Position numbers and translations under genes: made by a program. A DNA stretch of 64,000 nt. It comes from Paracoccus aeridis (GTDB taxonomy: Bacteria > Pseudomonadota > Alphaproteobacteria > Rhodobacterales > Rhodobacteraceae). Location of the stretch: contig NZ_SELD02000056.1 in assembly GCF_004923205.2 (NCBI RefSeq), positions 1 to 64,000 of the forward strand. The letters are read 5' to 3'. Shown here one piece after another: positions 37,299-46,460 of the stretch. Numbering within the stretch: the first letter of the stretch is position 1; every line of letters starts with the position of its first letter. The notes beneath the pieces were generated by a model. It was given only the letters and a program-made list of their open reading frames with translations, searched no databases and was not told the origin of the DNA.

Positions 37299-37353
37299 GT
37301 TTCGTTTCGAGCGGCCGATGTTCGTTGCAAACGAAACAATCACGCTTTATCGC
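37299..37353. promoter_or_regulatory. IclR-type operator overlapping the hmgA promoter
   Basis: TTCGTT-GCA-AACGAA at 37321-37335 is a perfect dyad, and GTTTCGTTT at 37299-37307 mirrors AAACGAAAC at 37329-37337, giving three TTCGTT half-sites. On the plus strand TTGCAA (37325-37330), a 17-base spacer and TATCGC (37348-37353) form a possible hmgA promoter whose -35 lies inside the dyad. Binding there would block or modulate hmgA. Sequence is direct; function inferred. Confidence 0.6.
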
Positions 37354-37451
37354 TTTGTCCCGGGGGCGGCGACGCGCAAGCGGGCCGCGCCCCGCCGGCC
37401 CCGGCACCCGCACCCGGCGCCCCCGCGGCGCAAGCACGGAAAGGACGACAG

Positions 37452-38831
37452 ATGCAGGATGGAAGCACGACCCCGCGCCCGCAGCAAAGCCTGCCTGCCG
37501 GGATGGTCCAGGACCAGGGCGGGAAGGGCACGACCCCCGGCTACATGCCGGGCTTCGGCAACGACTTCGAGACCGAGGCGCTGCCCGGCGCCCTTCCGCA
37601 GGGCCAGAACAGCCCGCAGAAGGTGAACTACGGCCTTTATGCCGAACAGCTGTCGGGCACCGCCTTCACCGCCCACATGCCGGAACGGACCTGGTGCTAC
37701 CGCATCCGTCCCTCGGTCAAGCACGTGGGCCGCTTCGCGCCGATCGACGTCCCGCACTGGAAGACGGCGCCGAACGTCCTGCCCGGCGTCACCAGCCTGG
37801 GCCAGTACCGCTGGGACCCGGTGCCCCATTCGGCGGAACCCTTGACCTGGATCACCGGCATGCGGACCGTCACCACCGCGGGCGACGTCCACACGCAGGT
37901 GGGCATGGCGAGCCACGTCTACCTGGTGTCGCGGTCGATGGAGGACGAGTACTTCTTTTCCGCTGACAGCGAGCTGCTGGTCGTTCCGCAGGAAGGCCGG
38001 CTGCGCTTCTGCACCGAACTGGGCGTCATCGACCTTGAACCGCAGGAGATCGCGATCATCCCGCGCGGACTCGTCTACCGCGTCGAGCTGGTCGAAGGCC
38101 CCGCCCGCGGCTTCGTGTGCGAGAACTACGGCCAGATGTTCGAGCTGCCGGGCCGCGGCCCGATCGGCGCGAACTGCCTGGCCAACCCGCGCGACTTCAA
38201 GTGCCCCGTCGCCGCGTTCGAGGACCGGCAGGCGCGGTCCCGCGTCGTCATCAAGTGGTGCGGCGAGTTCCACGAGACGTTCATCGACCACAGCCCGCTG
38301 GACGTGGTCGCGTGGCACGGCAACTACGCGCCCTACAAGTACGACCTGCGCGCCTATTCCCCGGTCGGCGCGATCCTGTTCGACCACCCCGACCCGTCGA
38401 TCTTCACGGTGCTGACCGCGCCCTCGGGGCTGCCCGGCACCGCCAACATCGACTTCGTGCTGTTCCGCGACCGCTGGCTGGTGGCCGAACATTCGTTCCG
38501 CCCGCCGTGGTACCACAAGAACGTCATGTCCGAGCTGATGGGCAACATCCACGGCATCTACGACGCCAAGCCCAACGGCTTCGTCCCCGGCGGGGTCAGC
38601 CTGCACAACATGATGCTGCCGCACGGCCCCGACCGGAACGCGTTCGAGCACGGCTCGACCGAGCCGATGGTCCCGGCCAAGCAGGTCGAGACGATGCAGT
38701 TCATGTTCGAGACCCGCTTCCCGCAGATGCTGACCAAATGGGCCGCGACGGAAATGCCGCTGCAGGACGACTACGTCGACTGCTGGCAGAGCCTGGAAAA
38801 GAAGTTCGACGGCACGCCCGGCACGAAGTGA
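37452..38831 (+). CDS. hmgA: Homogentisate 1,2-dioxygenase
   Basis: Fe(II) dioxygenase that opens homogentisate to maleylacetoacetate in tyrosine/phenylalanine breakdown. 459 residues, close to the bacterial norm. Characteristic stretches are [42 protein letters not shown], the metal-binding [26 protein letters not shown] region and [17 protein letters not shown] precedes ATG 37452. First gene of hmgA-fahA-maiA-marR. Confidence 0.97.
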   Translation: MQDGSTTPRPQQSLPAGMVQDQGGKGTTPGYMPGFGNDFETEALPGALPQGQNSPQKVNYGLYAEQLSGTAFTAHMPERTWCYRIRPSVKHVGRFAPIDVPHWKTAPNVLPGVTSLGQYRWDPVPHSAEPLTWITGMRTVTTAGDVHTQVGMASHVYLVSRSMEDEYFFSADSELLVVPQEGRLRFCTELGVIDLEPQEIAIIPRGLVYRVELVEGPARGFVCENYGQMFELPGRGPIGANCLANPRDFKCPVAAFEDRQARSRVVIKWCGEFHETFIDHSPLDVVAWHGNYAPYKYDLRAYSPVGAILFDHPDPSIFTVLTAPSGLPGTANIDFVLFRDRWLVAEHSFRPPWYHKNVMSELMGNIHGIYDAKPNGFVPGGVSLHNMMLPHGPDRNAFEHGSTEPMVPAKQVETMQFMFETRFPQMLTKWAATEMPLQDDYVDCWQSLEKKFDGTPGTK

Positions 38832-38854
38832 CGCCTGAAACGAAGGACAGACCG

Positions 38855-40063
38855 ATGACCGACACGGCCCGCAGCTGGATCGCCAGCGCGAACGACCCCT
38901 GCACCGACTTCCCGCTGCAGAACCTGCCCTACGGCGTGTTTTCAACGGCCGGCGACCGGCTCCGCTGCGGTGTGGCGATCGGGGACCGGATCGTGGACCT
39001 TGCCGCGGCCGAAAAGGCGGGAAAGCTGGACGCCGCGGGAACCTTCGCGGCGCCCGTCCTCAACGACTTCATCGCGCTGGGCCGGCCCGCCTGGGACCGG
39101 GTGCGGGCGCGGCTGACCGAGCTGCTGGCCGAAGGCGGCGACCGCGACCTGCCGACCGTCGCCATGGCCGACGCGACGCTGCACCTCCCGATCCGGGTGA
39201 CGGAGTTCACCGACTTCTACGCCTCGAAGAACCACGCCTTCAACGTGGGGGCGCTGTTCCGCGGCCCCGACAACGCGCTGCCGCCGCAATGGACCCACAT
39301 GCCCATCGGCTACAACGGGCGCGCGTCCTCGGTGGTGGTGTCGGGCACCGACATCGTGCGGCCCATGGGGCAGGTCCGCGGCGAGAACGGCCCGGAATGG
39401 ACCGCCTGCCGCCGGCTCGACCTGGAACTGGAGCTGGGCGCGATCGTCGGCGCCGACACCCCGATGGGCGAACGGCTGAGCGTCGAGGACGCGGAGCGCG
39501 CGATATTCGGCTATGTCCTGCTGAACGACTGGTCGGCGCGCGACATCCAGGCCTGGGAATACCAGCCGCTGGGGCCGTTCCAGTCCAAGGCGCTGGGCAC
39601 CACGATCAGCCCGTGGATCGTCACCGTCGCCGCGCTGGAGCCGTTCCGCTGCGCGGGGGCGCCGCGCGACAACCCGCTTCTGCCCTACCTGCGCGAGGAG
39701 CGGCCGGGCTTCTTCGACATCAACGTCGGCTGGTCGCTGAACGGGCAGGAGATGGGGCGGACGAACTACAACGTGATGTATTTCTCGTCGGCGCAGCAGC
39801 TCGCGCACCATACCGAAAGCGGCTGCCCGATGCGGGTGGGGGATCTGCTGGGCACCGGCACGATCTCGGGTCCGTCGCGCGACCAGACCGGCGCGCTTCT
39901 GGAAATGACGCAGAACGGGAAGGAGCCGGTCAGCGTGAACGGCGAGACGCGGACCTTCATCGAGGACGGCGACACCGTCGCGCTGCACGGGTTCGCGCAG
40001 GCCGACGGCTACCGCATCGGCTTCGGCCCCTGCAGTGGGACCATCCTGCCGGCGCGGGGCTGA
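38855..40063 (+). CDS. fahA: Fumarylacetoacetase
   Basis: Cleaves fumarylacetoacetate to fumarate and acetoacetate. 402 residues with the SH3-like N-terminal domain and the FAH core: TDFYASKNHAFNVG (catalytic His and metal ligand Asp), LELELGAIVG (metal-binding Glu pair), NDWSARDIQAWEYQPLGPFQSK and the TISGP stretch near the end. ATG 38855, 23 bases after hmgA. It ends three bases before maiA. Confidence 0.96.
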   Translation: MTDTARSWIASANDPCTDFPLQNLPYGVFSTAGDRLRCGVAIGDRIVDLAAAEKAGKLDAAGTFAAPVLNDFIALGRPAWDRVRARLTELLAEGGDRDLPTVAMADATLHLPIRVTEFTDFYASKNHAFNVGALFRGPDNALPPQWTHMPIGYNGRASSVVVSGTDIVRPMGQVRGENGPEWTACRRLDLELELGAIVGADTPMGERLSVEDAERAIFGYVLLNDWSARDIQAWEYQPLGPFQSKALGTTISPWIVTVAALEPFRCAGAPRDNPLLPYLREERPGFFDINVGWSLNGQEMGRTNYNVMYFSSAQQLAHHTESGCPMRVGDLLGTGTISGPSRDQTGALLEMTQNGKEPVSVNGETRTFIEDGDTVALHGFAQADGYRIGFGPCSGTILPARG

Positions 40064-40066
40064 GGC

Positions 40067-40726
40067 GTGGCGCGGCCGGTCCTGCACGACTACTGGCGGT
40101 CCTCGGCCGCCTACCGGGTGCGGCTCGCGCTGGCGCTGAAGGGGATCGACCACGACACCGTCGCCGTGGACCTGACGCAGGGCGCGCAGCGCGCGGCCGG
40201 CTACCTGGCGCTGAACCCGCAGGGGCTGGTGCCCGCGCTCGAGATCGACGGGCTGCTGCTCACGCAGTCGCTGGCGATCATTGCCTATCTCGACGAGACG
40301 CGGCCCGCGCGCCCGCTGCTGCCCGACCATCCCTCAGACCGCGCGCAGGCCCGGGCACTGGCGCTGGCGGTCGCGTGCGACATCCACCCGCTGTCGAACC
40401 TGCGGGTGCTGGAGAGGGTCGAGGCGCTGGCCGGCGCGGAGGCCCGCACGGCCTGGAACGCCGACAACATCGCGTCCGGGCTTGCCGCGGTGGAACGGCT
40501 GCTGGAACGCGTCCGCGGCGGCCGCTTCGCCATGGGCGATGCGCCGGGGCTTGTCGAATGCGCGCTGTTGCCGCAGCTTTACAACGCCCGCCGCTGGGGC
40601 GTGCCGATCGACGGCTGGCCGCACCTGTCGCGGATCGCGGCGAACGCCGACGGCGACAGCCGGCTGGCGGCCGCCCATCCCGACCGGGCCAGGGAAATGG
40701 CGGCGGCCCGGGCGACAACCGACTGA
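40067..40726 (+). CDS. maiA: Maleylacetoacetate isomerase (zeta-class GST)
   Basis: Isomerises maleylacetoacetate to fumarylacetoacetate with glutathione. 219 residues; the zeta-class signature SSAAYRVR (12-19) with the catalytic Ser pair is present, followed by NPQGLVPALEIDG and LTQSLAIIAYLDE of the thioredoxin-like domain. The start is GTG 40067, right behind fahA. Completes the three enzymes from homogentisate to central metabolism. Confidence 0.95.
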   Translation: MARPVLHDYWRSSAAYRVRLALALKGIDHDTVAVDLTQGAQRAAGYLALNPQGLVPALEIDGLLLTQSLAIIAYLDETRPARPLLPDHPSDRAQARALALAVACDIHPLSNLRVLERVEALAGAEARTAWNADNIASGLAAVERLLERVRGGRFAMGDAPGLVECALLPQLYNARRWGVPIDGWPHLSRIAANADGDSRLAAAHPDRAREMAAARATTD

Positions 40727-40768
40727 ACCGGCCGCGCGCCCCGCGCGCCGCCGCCAAGGAGCCCGGTC

Positions 40769-41281
40769 ATGCAGATCGAAGAGTTCTTCCCCTACAAGCT
40801 CGCGGTCACGGCCGACGTGTTCTCGCGCCAGCTCGCGTCGGTCTATGGCGGCCGCCACGGGCTGTCGCGCGAGGAATGGCGGTTCCTGTTCCTGCTGGAA
40901 GGGTCGGGCGGCGTCAGCTCGCTGTCGCTGTCGCAGCGCACGTCGCTGGACAAGGTGCAGGTCAGCCGCGCCGCGGCCCGGCTTGAGGAAAAGGGCCTGA
41001 TCACGCGCACGGTGCTGGGGTCCGACCGGCGGCAGCGCAACTACAGCATCACCGCCAGGGGCGAGGCGCTGTTTCGCAGCGCCTTCGCGGCGGTCGAGGC
41101 GCGCGCCTCGGCCATCCTCGGCGAGATGCCGCCGGACGACCACGCGGCGCTGGTCCGTGGGATCGCCGCGCTGGACCAGGCGGTCGCGAGGGTGGCGGCC
41201 GCGGCGGGTGCGGGCGACGCGAACGACGCCGCCGCCGCCGACGATCCCGCGCGGCAGGACGCGGCGGGCTCGAACCGATAG
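40769..41281 (+). CDS. MarR-family regulator in homogentisate operon
   Basis: 170-residue MarR-type protein: VFSRQLASVYGGRHGLSREEWRFLFLL, recognition region SLDKVQVSRAAARLEEKGLITRTVLGSDRRQRNY. AAGGAG precedes ATG 40769. The C-terminal 30 residues are Ala/Asp-rich and non-conserved. It lies 42 bases behind maiA on the same strand, so it may be a second, probably autogenous or pathway regulator beside the IclR protein. Its target is not readable here. Confidence 0.9.
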   Translation: MQIEEFFPYKLAVTADVFSRQLASVYGGRHGLSREEWRFLFLLEGSGGVSSLSLSQRTSLDKVQVSRAAARLEEKGLITRTVLGSDRRQRNYSITARGEALFRSAFAAVEARASAILGEMPPDDHAALVRGIAALDQAVARVAAAAGAGDANDAAAADDPARQDAAGSNR

Positions 41282-41370
41282 CCTGGGGCCGCTCGCTTCG
41301 GCCTGCAGCTCCGGGCCAACAGCTTCTGGTCAACCGGCGGACACCGCGCGGATCGCCCGGGCGCCGGGCG

Positions 41371-42372
41371 TCACGTCGCGCGGCGCGGCGCGTCCGTCCA
41401 CCACGGCCCCTTGTCGCGCAGGCGGTCCCAGCCCTTCTGCGCGGCGCGGGCTGCGGCGGCCTCGCGCGCGGCGAGATCGGCCGCGAGGTCGTCGGGGATG
41501 TGCGGCTGCCCGCCCCCGGTCCCTTCCGCGTCCTGCGCCGCTTCCTCGGCATGGGCGCGCAGGCCCGCGATGTCGTTCATGATCCCCAGCGCGTCCTGCA
41601 GCTTCGTCATCCGCGACAGGAACCCCTTGGCGGCGTCGGCGGGCCAGAGCGGGCGGAACGCCTCGGTCAGGTAGCGCATCGACTTGGCGTCCTTGCGGAA
41701 CTCGTGCCGGTCCTCGATCGACAGGGCCGACAGGTCGTCGCCAAAGGCGAGCATCGCCGCCCACGCCTCCTGCAGGGCAAGCTGGCCGATCACCGATGCC
41801 GGTGCGTTCGCCAGCCTGCGGCCCGCGCCCTTGCGCCAGAAGTCCGCGTCGCCAAGCCGCGCCTCGACCTGGGCGGCCAAGGTCTGCGCCGACCCGTCCG
41901 ACAGGCGGGCGCGCAGTTCCTCGCGCAGCGTGGCGGCGGCGGCGGCGTGTGCGTCCGCTGCCGGCGTGCCCGCGAACTCGGCCGCGCGCACGTCGGCGTC
42001 GCGCAGCGGCCCGAAGGCGCGGAAGGCGCGGCGCAGGTCGCGCTGGAAGGACCTGAGCCCGTCCGCCGACTGGATCGGGGCGAAGCCGCCGACGATCGCG
42101 CGCATCCGCCGCAGCGCGACACGGGCCTTGTGGGTCGGCTCGGGGTCCGAGCTTTCGAGGACGAGCGCGCGCTGCCGGTCGTATTCGGCAGCGCCCGCGC
42201 GCAGCAGGGCGGACAGCGCCTCGGCCCCGGTCATTCCTGCGGCCACGGTGGTCGCGGGCCTGGCGCTGCCGTCCGGCGCGGGGTCCGCGGGCCGCGCCGC
42301 CCGGTCCCCGGAGTGCTTCTTCGCCCGGCCCCGCTTTCCGGCCCCGGCGTCCTTGCGGGCGGCTTTCGTCAT
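41371..42372 (-). CDS. CHAD domain protein
   Basis: 333 residues. After a Lys/Arg/Ala-rich tail of about 45 residues comes a CHAD helical domain: HKARVALRRMRAIVGGFAPI, then LRSFQRDLRRAFRAFGPLRDADV, RHEFRKDAKSMRYLTEAFRPLWP and FLSRMTKLQDALGIMNDIAG. The regularly spaced His, Arg and Lys residues fit polyphosphate binding, the known trait of CHAD domains. No CYTH triphosphatase domain is attached. GGAGG upstream supports ATG 42372, which overlaps the hydrolase stop by ATGA. Confidence 0.9.
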   Translation of the reverse strand: MTKAARKDAGAGKRGRAKKHSGDRAARPADPAPDGSARPATTVAAGMTGAEALSALLRAGAAEYDRQRALVLESSDPEPTHKARVALRRMRAIVGGFAPIQSADGLRSFQRDLRRAFRAFGPLRDADVRAAEFAGTPAADAHAAAAATLREELRARLSDGSAQTLAAQVEARLGDADFWRKGAGRRLANAPASVIGQLALQEAWAAMLAFGDDLSALSIEDRHEFRKDAKSMRYLTEAFRPLWPADAAKGFLSRMTKLQDALGIMNDIAGLRAHAEEAAQDAEGTGGGQPHIPDDLAADLAAREAAAARAAQKGWDRLRDKGPWWTDAPRRAT

Positions 42373-43265
42373 GGTCGTTCCCCCCTCCTCCTGGCGGCCG
42401 CCGCGGCGGCGCGCGTGGTTGCGCCCTCGACGGCCCGTGCCAGGGTGCCGTCGGGATCGGTAAGGCTCAGCGCGATGTCGAAGTGGTGATGGCCCGGCAT
42501 GTCCACCGGCTCGGCCCGGTTGCCCGCGGCTTCCCACGCGGCGATGTAGCCCGCGGTCTGGCGCTTGAACTCGTCCGTCTCGTCACCGCCCGCCGCCGCC
42601 AGCAGGATCGCGTCGCTTCCGTGGGGGACGTGGCGGACCGGACTGTTGCGATCGACCGCGCCGTCGTCGAAGCGCATGAAGTCGTTGACGTAGCTGTGGC
42701 GCAGCGGCTCGAGGTCGTGGACGCCCGACAGGGCGAGGCCCACGCCGATCGTGTCGGCCGGGATCCCGAACCCCGCCGTCCACCCATCCGCCAGCAGCAT
42801 CCCGACCAGCTGCCCGCCCGCCGACGACCCTCCGACGGCGAAGGGCTGCGGCCCGATCCGGAAGCGGTCGCGGTGGCGGGCGAGGAAGGCTGTGGCGGCG
42901 CGCACCTGCCGCACGATCTCGTCGAGGTCGGCCCCGGGCACCAGCGTGTAGTCGAGCACCGCCACGTGAAAGCCGCGCCCGTGCAGGCCACGCGCGGCGA
43001 AGGCGTTGTCGTCCTTGGACAAGGCCCGCCAGTAGCCGCCGTGGATCCACACGAACAGCGGCGCGCCGGGTTCCGCGGGATAGAAGTCCAGCCGCTCGCC
43101 GCTTCTCTCGTCATAGACGATGTCGCGTTCGTGCGGGATGTCTGCGCGCACGCGGTCGCTTTCGGCGCGGTAGCGCGCCAGCTCGTCGTCGTAGGCGGCG
43201 ACCGTCTCGCGGGCGTTGTACTGCCGGTCCATCTCGGCCCGGTCGTAGGCGGGGGGGTTCGTCAT
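42369..43265 (-). CDS. Alpha/beta hydrolase, arylformamidase-like
   Basis: 298-residue serine hydrolase. The oxyanion-hole motif HGGYWRAL, nucleophile GGSSAGGQ and a late catalytic His in GHHHFDI are visible, with Asp likely in AGGDETDEF. HGGYW is the hallmark of kynurenine formamidase-like and carbamate/arylformamide hydrolases. Tryptophan catabolism genes are not near. It is first in a two-gene unit with the CHAD protein. I am sure of the fold, not of the substrate. Confidence 0.82.
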   Translation of the reverse strand: MTNPPAYDRAEMDRQYNARETVAAYDDELARYRAESDRVRADIPHERDIVYDERSGERLDFYPAEPGAPLFVWIHGGYWRALSKDDNAFAARGLHGRGFHVAVLDYTLVPGADLDEIVRQVRAATAFLARHRDRFRIGPQPFAVGGSSAGGQLVGMLLADGWTAGFGIPADTIGVGLALSGVHDLEPLRHSYVNDFMRFDDGAVDRNSPVRHVPHGSDAILLAAAGGDETDEFKRQTAGYIAAWEAAGNRAEPVDMPGHHHFDIALSLTDPDGTLARAVEGATTRAAAAAARRRGERP

Positions 43266-43349
43266 CGATCCTCGCGCGCGGCTGGATGCCCGGCAGGTCA
43301 GACTACGCGCGGCCGCCCGAAAAGTTCACCGCCGGGCGCCGCGGGGAAA

Positions 43350-43384
43350 GCAGGCGCGGGGCGCGAACGCCGCCCTGCGCCTGC
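43350..43384 (-). terminator. GC-rich hairpin downstream of NCS2 permease gene
   Basis: GCAGGCGC (43350-43357) pairs with GCGCCTGC (43377-43384), and the stem extends inward by about four further pairs around a short loop. It lies 10 bases after the permease stop. On the minus strand a short T-run (three) follows, so it is at best a weak intrinsic terminator. Confidence 0.4.
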
Positions 43385-43393
43385 CCGCCGGCC

Positions 43394-44698
43394 TCAGCCC
43401 TCGGGGAAGAACACGAACCTCAGGACGAACAGCGCCGCCACCAGCCACGTCGCCGGATGGACCTCGCGCGCGCGCCCGGTGAGCAGCTTCAGCACCGCAT
43501 AGCTGACGAAGCCGAAGGCAAGCCCGTTCGCGATCGAATACGTGAACGGCATGGCGAGCGCGGTCAGCACCGCCGGCGCCGCTTCGGTCGCGTCGTCCCA
43601 GGTCACTTCCGCGAACTCGCGCAGCATCAGCGTCGCGACGTACAGCAGCGCGGGCGCGGTTGCGGTCGCGGGGACCGATCCGGCAAGCGGCGCCAGGAAG
43701 GTCGCCAGCAGGAACAGGATCGCGATGGTGACGGCGGTCAGCCCCGTGCGCCCGCCCGCCTGCACGCCCGACGCGCTTTCGACATAGGCGGTGGTGGACG
43801 AGGTGCCCAGGAGCGAGCCTGCCACGATGGCGGTCGAATCCGCCATCAGCGCGCGGCTGAGGCCCTGGTTCGTGTGCTGCGGCCCCTCGACCAGCAGGCC
43901 CGCCCGCTTGGCCACGCCGATCAGCGTGCCGGTGGCGTCGAACACCTCGACCAGGACCATGACCAGGATCACGTGGAAGATGCCGGACTGCAGCGCGCCC
44001 CAGACATCCAGCTGCAGCAGCGTCGGCGCGATCGGCGGCGGGGCCGACACGATGCCGCCGAAGCTGCTGGCGCCGATCAGGATCGACATGACGGTGATGA
44101 CGAGGATCCCGATCAGGATTGCGCCCGGCACCCGCAGGTGATCGAGCGCCGCGATGATGAAGAAGCCCGCGATCGTCAGCAGCGGCCCGGTCTGGGTCAG
44201 GTCGCCCAGGCCCACCAGTGTCGCCGGGTTGGCGACGACGATCCCCGCCGTCTTCAGCGCGATGATGGCGAGGAACATCCCGATCCCGGCGGCGATCGCG
44301 CTGCGCATGGACCGCGGGATCCCCTCGATCAGCCAGCGCCGCACGCCGGTCAGCGTCAGCAGCAGGAAGATCACGCCCGAGATGAACACCGCGCCCAGCG
44401 CCTGCTGCCAGGTGTAGCCCAGCGCGCCCACGACCGTGAACGCGAAGAACGCGTTCAGGCCCATGCCCGGCGCCATGCCGATGGGCCAGTTCGCCCACAG
44501 CCCCATCACCAGCGACCCCAGCGCCGCGGCCAGGCAGGTGGCCACGAAGACCGCGTTCCGGTCCATCCCGGTGGTCGACAGGATGTCGGGGTTGACGAAG
44601 ATGATGTAGGCCATCGTCAGGAAGGTGGTCAGACCGGCGAGCAGCTCGACCCGCACGCTGGTGCCCTTCGCCCGCAGGCCAAAGAACTGTTCGAGCAT
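43394..44698 (-). CDS. NCS2-type guanine/hypoxanthine permease (AzgA family)
   Basis: Purine:H+ symporter of 434 residues with about 12-14 helices. AzgA-family stretches are GLTTFLTMAYIIFVNPDIL at the N-terminus, GMGLNAFFAF, VEVFDATGTLIGVAKRAGL and SSTTAYVESASGV. AGGAGG lies before ATG 44698 with a rather long spacing. Divergent from puuE at the edge of the purine island, so import of guanine or hypoxanthine for GuaD/XdhAB is the likely job. Confidence 0.93.
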   Translation of the reverse strand: MLEQFFGLRAKGTSVRVELLAGLTTFLTMAYIIFVNPDILSTTGMDRNAVFVATCLAAALGSLVMGLWANWPIGMAPGMGLNAFFAFTVVGALGYTWQQALGAVFISGVIFLLLTLTGVRRWLIEGIPRSMRSAIAAGIGMFLAIIALKTAGIVVANPATLVGLGDLTQTGPLLTIAGFFIIAALDHLRVPGAILIGILVITVMSILIGASSFGGIVSAPPPIAPTLLQLDVWGALQSGIFHVILVMVLVEVFDATGTLIGVAKRAGLLVEGPQHTNQGLSRALMADSTAIVAGSLLGTSSTTAYVESASGVQAGGRTGLTAVTIAILFLLATFLAPLAGSVPATATAPALLYVATLMLREFAEVTWDDATEAAPAVLTALAMPFTYSIANGLAFGFVSYAVLKLLTGRAREVHPATWLVAALFVLRFVFFPEG

Positions 44699-44757
44699 CT
44701 TTGAAGTATCCTCCTGCGGAAACGGTCCGCCTGGGTCCTGTATGACGATTTCGTGTT

Positions 44758-44872
44758 GATGAATCATCCGCGAAGCGGGCCGGCCCGTGCAGGGGCGCGG
44801 GATATTTTCGGATTGTCGCAAAGCTGCATCAGCGACGCGGGCCCTTGGCGCGCGCGCGCCATGCGCTAGTCT
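44758..44872. promoter_or_regulatory. Divergent NCS2 permease / puuE control region
   Basis: Between the permease and puuE (200 bases) there is an 11-base palindrome GATGAATCATC at 44758-44768, 60 bases before the permease start. For puuE, TTGGCG at 44845-44850, a 16-base spacer and TAGTCT at 44867-44872 form a plausible promoter with the start codon 27 bases further on. The regulator is not known; the LysR gene at 53999 is the only regulator in the purine island. Confidence 0.4.
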
Positions 44873-44898
44873 GGGGGCGCAATCAAGAAGGGGGTTCC

Positions 44899-46302
44899 AT
44901 GCGTTACAGCCGCGACATGCGCGGGCACGGCGAGGTCGCGCCCGATCCGGCCTGGCCCGGGGGCGCCCGCATCGCCGTCCAGATCGTCGTGAACTACGAG
45001 GAAGGCGGCGAGAACTCGGTCGAGCACGGCGATGCCGCGTCCGAGGCGTTCCTGTCCGAGATCGTGGGTGCGCAGCCCTGGCCCGGGCAGCGGCACTGGA
45101 ACATGGAAACGATCTACGACTATGGCGCGCGGGCGGGCTTCTGGCGGCTCTACCGCCTGCTCGAAGGGATTCCCGTCACCTGCTACGGCGTCGCGACCGC
45201 GCTCGCGCGCAGCCCCGAACAGACCCGCGCGATGATCGACGCGGGGTGGGAAATGGCGACCCACGGGCTGAAATGGATCGACTACAAGGACGTCCCGCGC
45301 GACATCGAGGCCGACCACATCCGCCGCGCCGTCGAACTCCACACCCAGGTCACCGGCGCGCGGCCGCTGGGCTTCTACCAGGGCCGCGCCAGCATGAACA
45401 CGGTCGCGCTGGGCTGCGAGGAGGGGGGGTTCGAATACCTCGCCGACAGCTACGCCGACGAACTGCCCTACTGGCACGTGCACGACGGGCGGCCGCAGCT
45501 GATCGTGCCCTATACGCTCGACGCCAACGACATGCGGTTCGCCAACGGCGGCTTCACCAACGGCGAGGAGTTCTTCATCTACCTGCGCGACGCCTTCGAC
45601 TGCCTGTACCGCGAAGGGACGCAGGGGCGTCCGCGCATGCTGTCCGTGGGCCTTCACTGCCGCCTCGCCGGCCGGCCGGGCCGGGCCGAGGGGGTGAAGC
45701 GCTTCCTCGACCACGCCCGCGCGCATGAGGGCGTGTGGTTCGCCTCGCGGCTGGATATCGCCCGGCACTGGAAGGCGGCGCACCCCTTCACGGCCGCAGA
45801 ACGCCCGTCGCAGCTCGACCGCGACGCGTTCGTGGCGCGCTTCGGGTCGATCTACGAACACTCCCCCTGGGTCGCGGAACGTACCTGGGACGCCGAGATG
45901 GGCGCGGCCCACGACAGCGCCGCGGGGCTGGCCGCCGCGATGGCGCGCCAGTTCCGCGCCGCGAGCGACGACGACCGCCTCGCGGTCCTGCGCGCCCACC
46001 CCGACCTCGCCGGCAAGCTCGCCGCGGCGAAGCGGCTGACCGCCGACAGCAGCGCCGAACAGGCGAGCGCGGGGCTGGACGCGCTGACCGACGCCGAGCG
46101 GGCCGAGTTCACCCGCCTGAACGAGGCCTATGTCGCCCGCCACGGCTTTCCCTTCATCATCGCCGTGCGCGACCACGACAAGGCCGGGATCATGGCGGCG
46201 ATGACCCGCCGGCTCGACAACGACACCGGGACCGAGCGGTCCGAGGCCGAACGCCAGGTCGCCCGGATCGGCGAACTGCGGCTGAAGGCCATGCTGGATT
46301 GA
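44899..46302 (+). CDS. puuE: PuuE allantoinase fused to OHCU decarboxylase
   Basis: 467 residues, two enzymes. Residues about 1-300 are the polysaccharide-deacetylase-like allantoinase PuuE: YSRDMRGHGEVAPDP, VQIVVNYEEGGENSVEHGD, and GWEMATHGLKWIDYKD, with family-typical His/Asp positions. It hydrolyses allantoin to allantoate. Residues about 310-467 are OHCU decarboxylase (FGSIYEHSPWVAERTW, catalytic His in RAHPDLAGKL, RHGFPFIIAVR), which makes (S)-allantoin from OHCU. Fusing the two lets product pass to the next active site. ATG 44899 follows AAGAAGGGGG. A large inverted repeat follows the stop. Confidence 0.95.
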   Translation: MRYSRDMRGHGEVAPDPAWPGGARIAVQIVVNYEEGGENSVEHGDAASEAFLSEIVGAQPWPGQRHWNMETIYDYGARAGFWRLYRLLEGIPVTCYGVATALARSPEQTRAMIDAGWEMATHGLKWIDYKDVPRDIEADHIRRAVELHTQVTGARPLGFYQGRASMNTVALGCEEGGFEYLADSYADELPYWHVHDGRPQLIVPYTLDANDMRFANGGFTNGEEFFIYLRDAFDCLYREGTQGRPRMLSVGLHCRLAGRPGRAEGVKRFLDHARAHEGVWFASRLDIARHWKAAHPFTAAERPSQLDRDAFVARFGSIYEHSPWVAERTWDAEMGAAHDSAAGLAAAMARQFRAASDDDRLAVLRAHPDLAGKLAAAKRLTADSSAEQASAGLDALTDAERAEFTRLNEAYVARHGFPFIIAVRDHDKAGIMAAMTRRLDNDTGTERSEAERQVARIGELRLKAMLD

Positions 46303-46343
46303 AACAGGACGGGGGCGCTGCCCCCGCCGCGCGATGCGCGCCT

Positions 46344-46408
46344 CCCCCGGGATATTTCGTCAAAGAAGAAGGGGCGAAGTTCTTCTTTGCACAAGTATCC
46401 TCCGGGGG
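46344..46408. repeat. 27/29-base imperfect inverted repeat between puuE and ureidoglycine aminohydrolase gene
   Basis: Left arm 46344-46370 and right arm 46380-46408 pair through CAAAGAAGAA/TTCTTCTTTG (10 perfect bases) next to the 9-base loop, and again at the outer CCCCCGG/CCGGGGG ends, with mismatches between. A second small hairpin (GGGGG..CCCCC) follows. It looks like the dispersed GATATTT..AAGAAGAAG intergenic element I associate with Rhodobacterales, and could also stop transcription after puuE. Confidence 0.65.
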
Positions 46409-46460
46409 TCCGGGGGTGGAAAACCCCCGGCGGGCGCGGCCACAGGACAGGAGCTTGGAC

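Noticed and set aside
44699..44898. Purine riboswitch upstream of the NCS2 permease
   Set aside because: No three-way junction pattern with the conserved loop sequences; the region looks like an ordinary divergent promoter.
46303..46460. Small RNA gene at the large inverted repeat
   Set aside because: The pairing alone does not show a promoter or conserved RNA; kept as a repeat instead.
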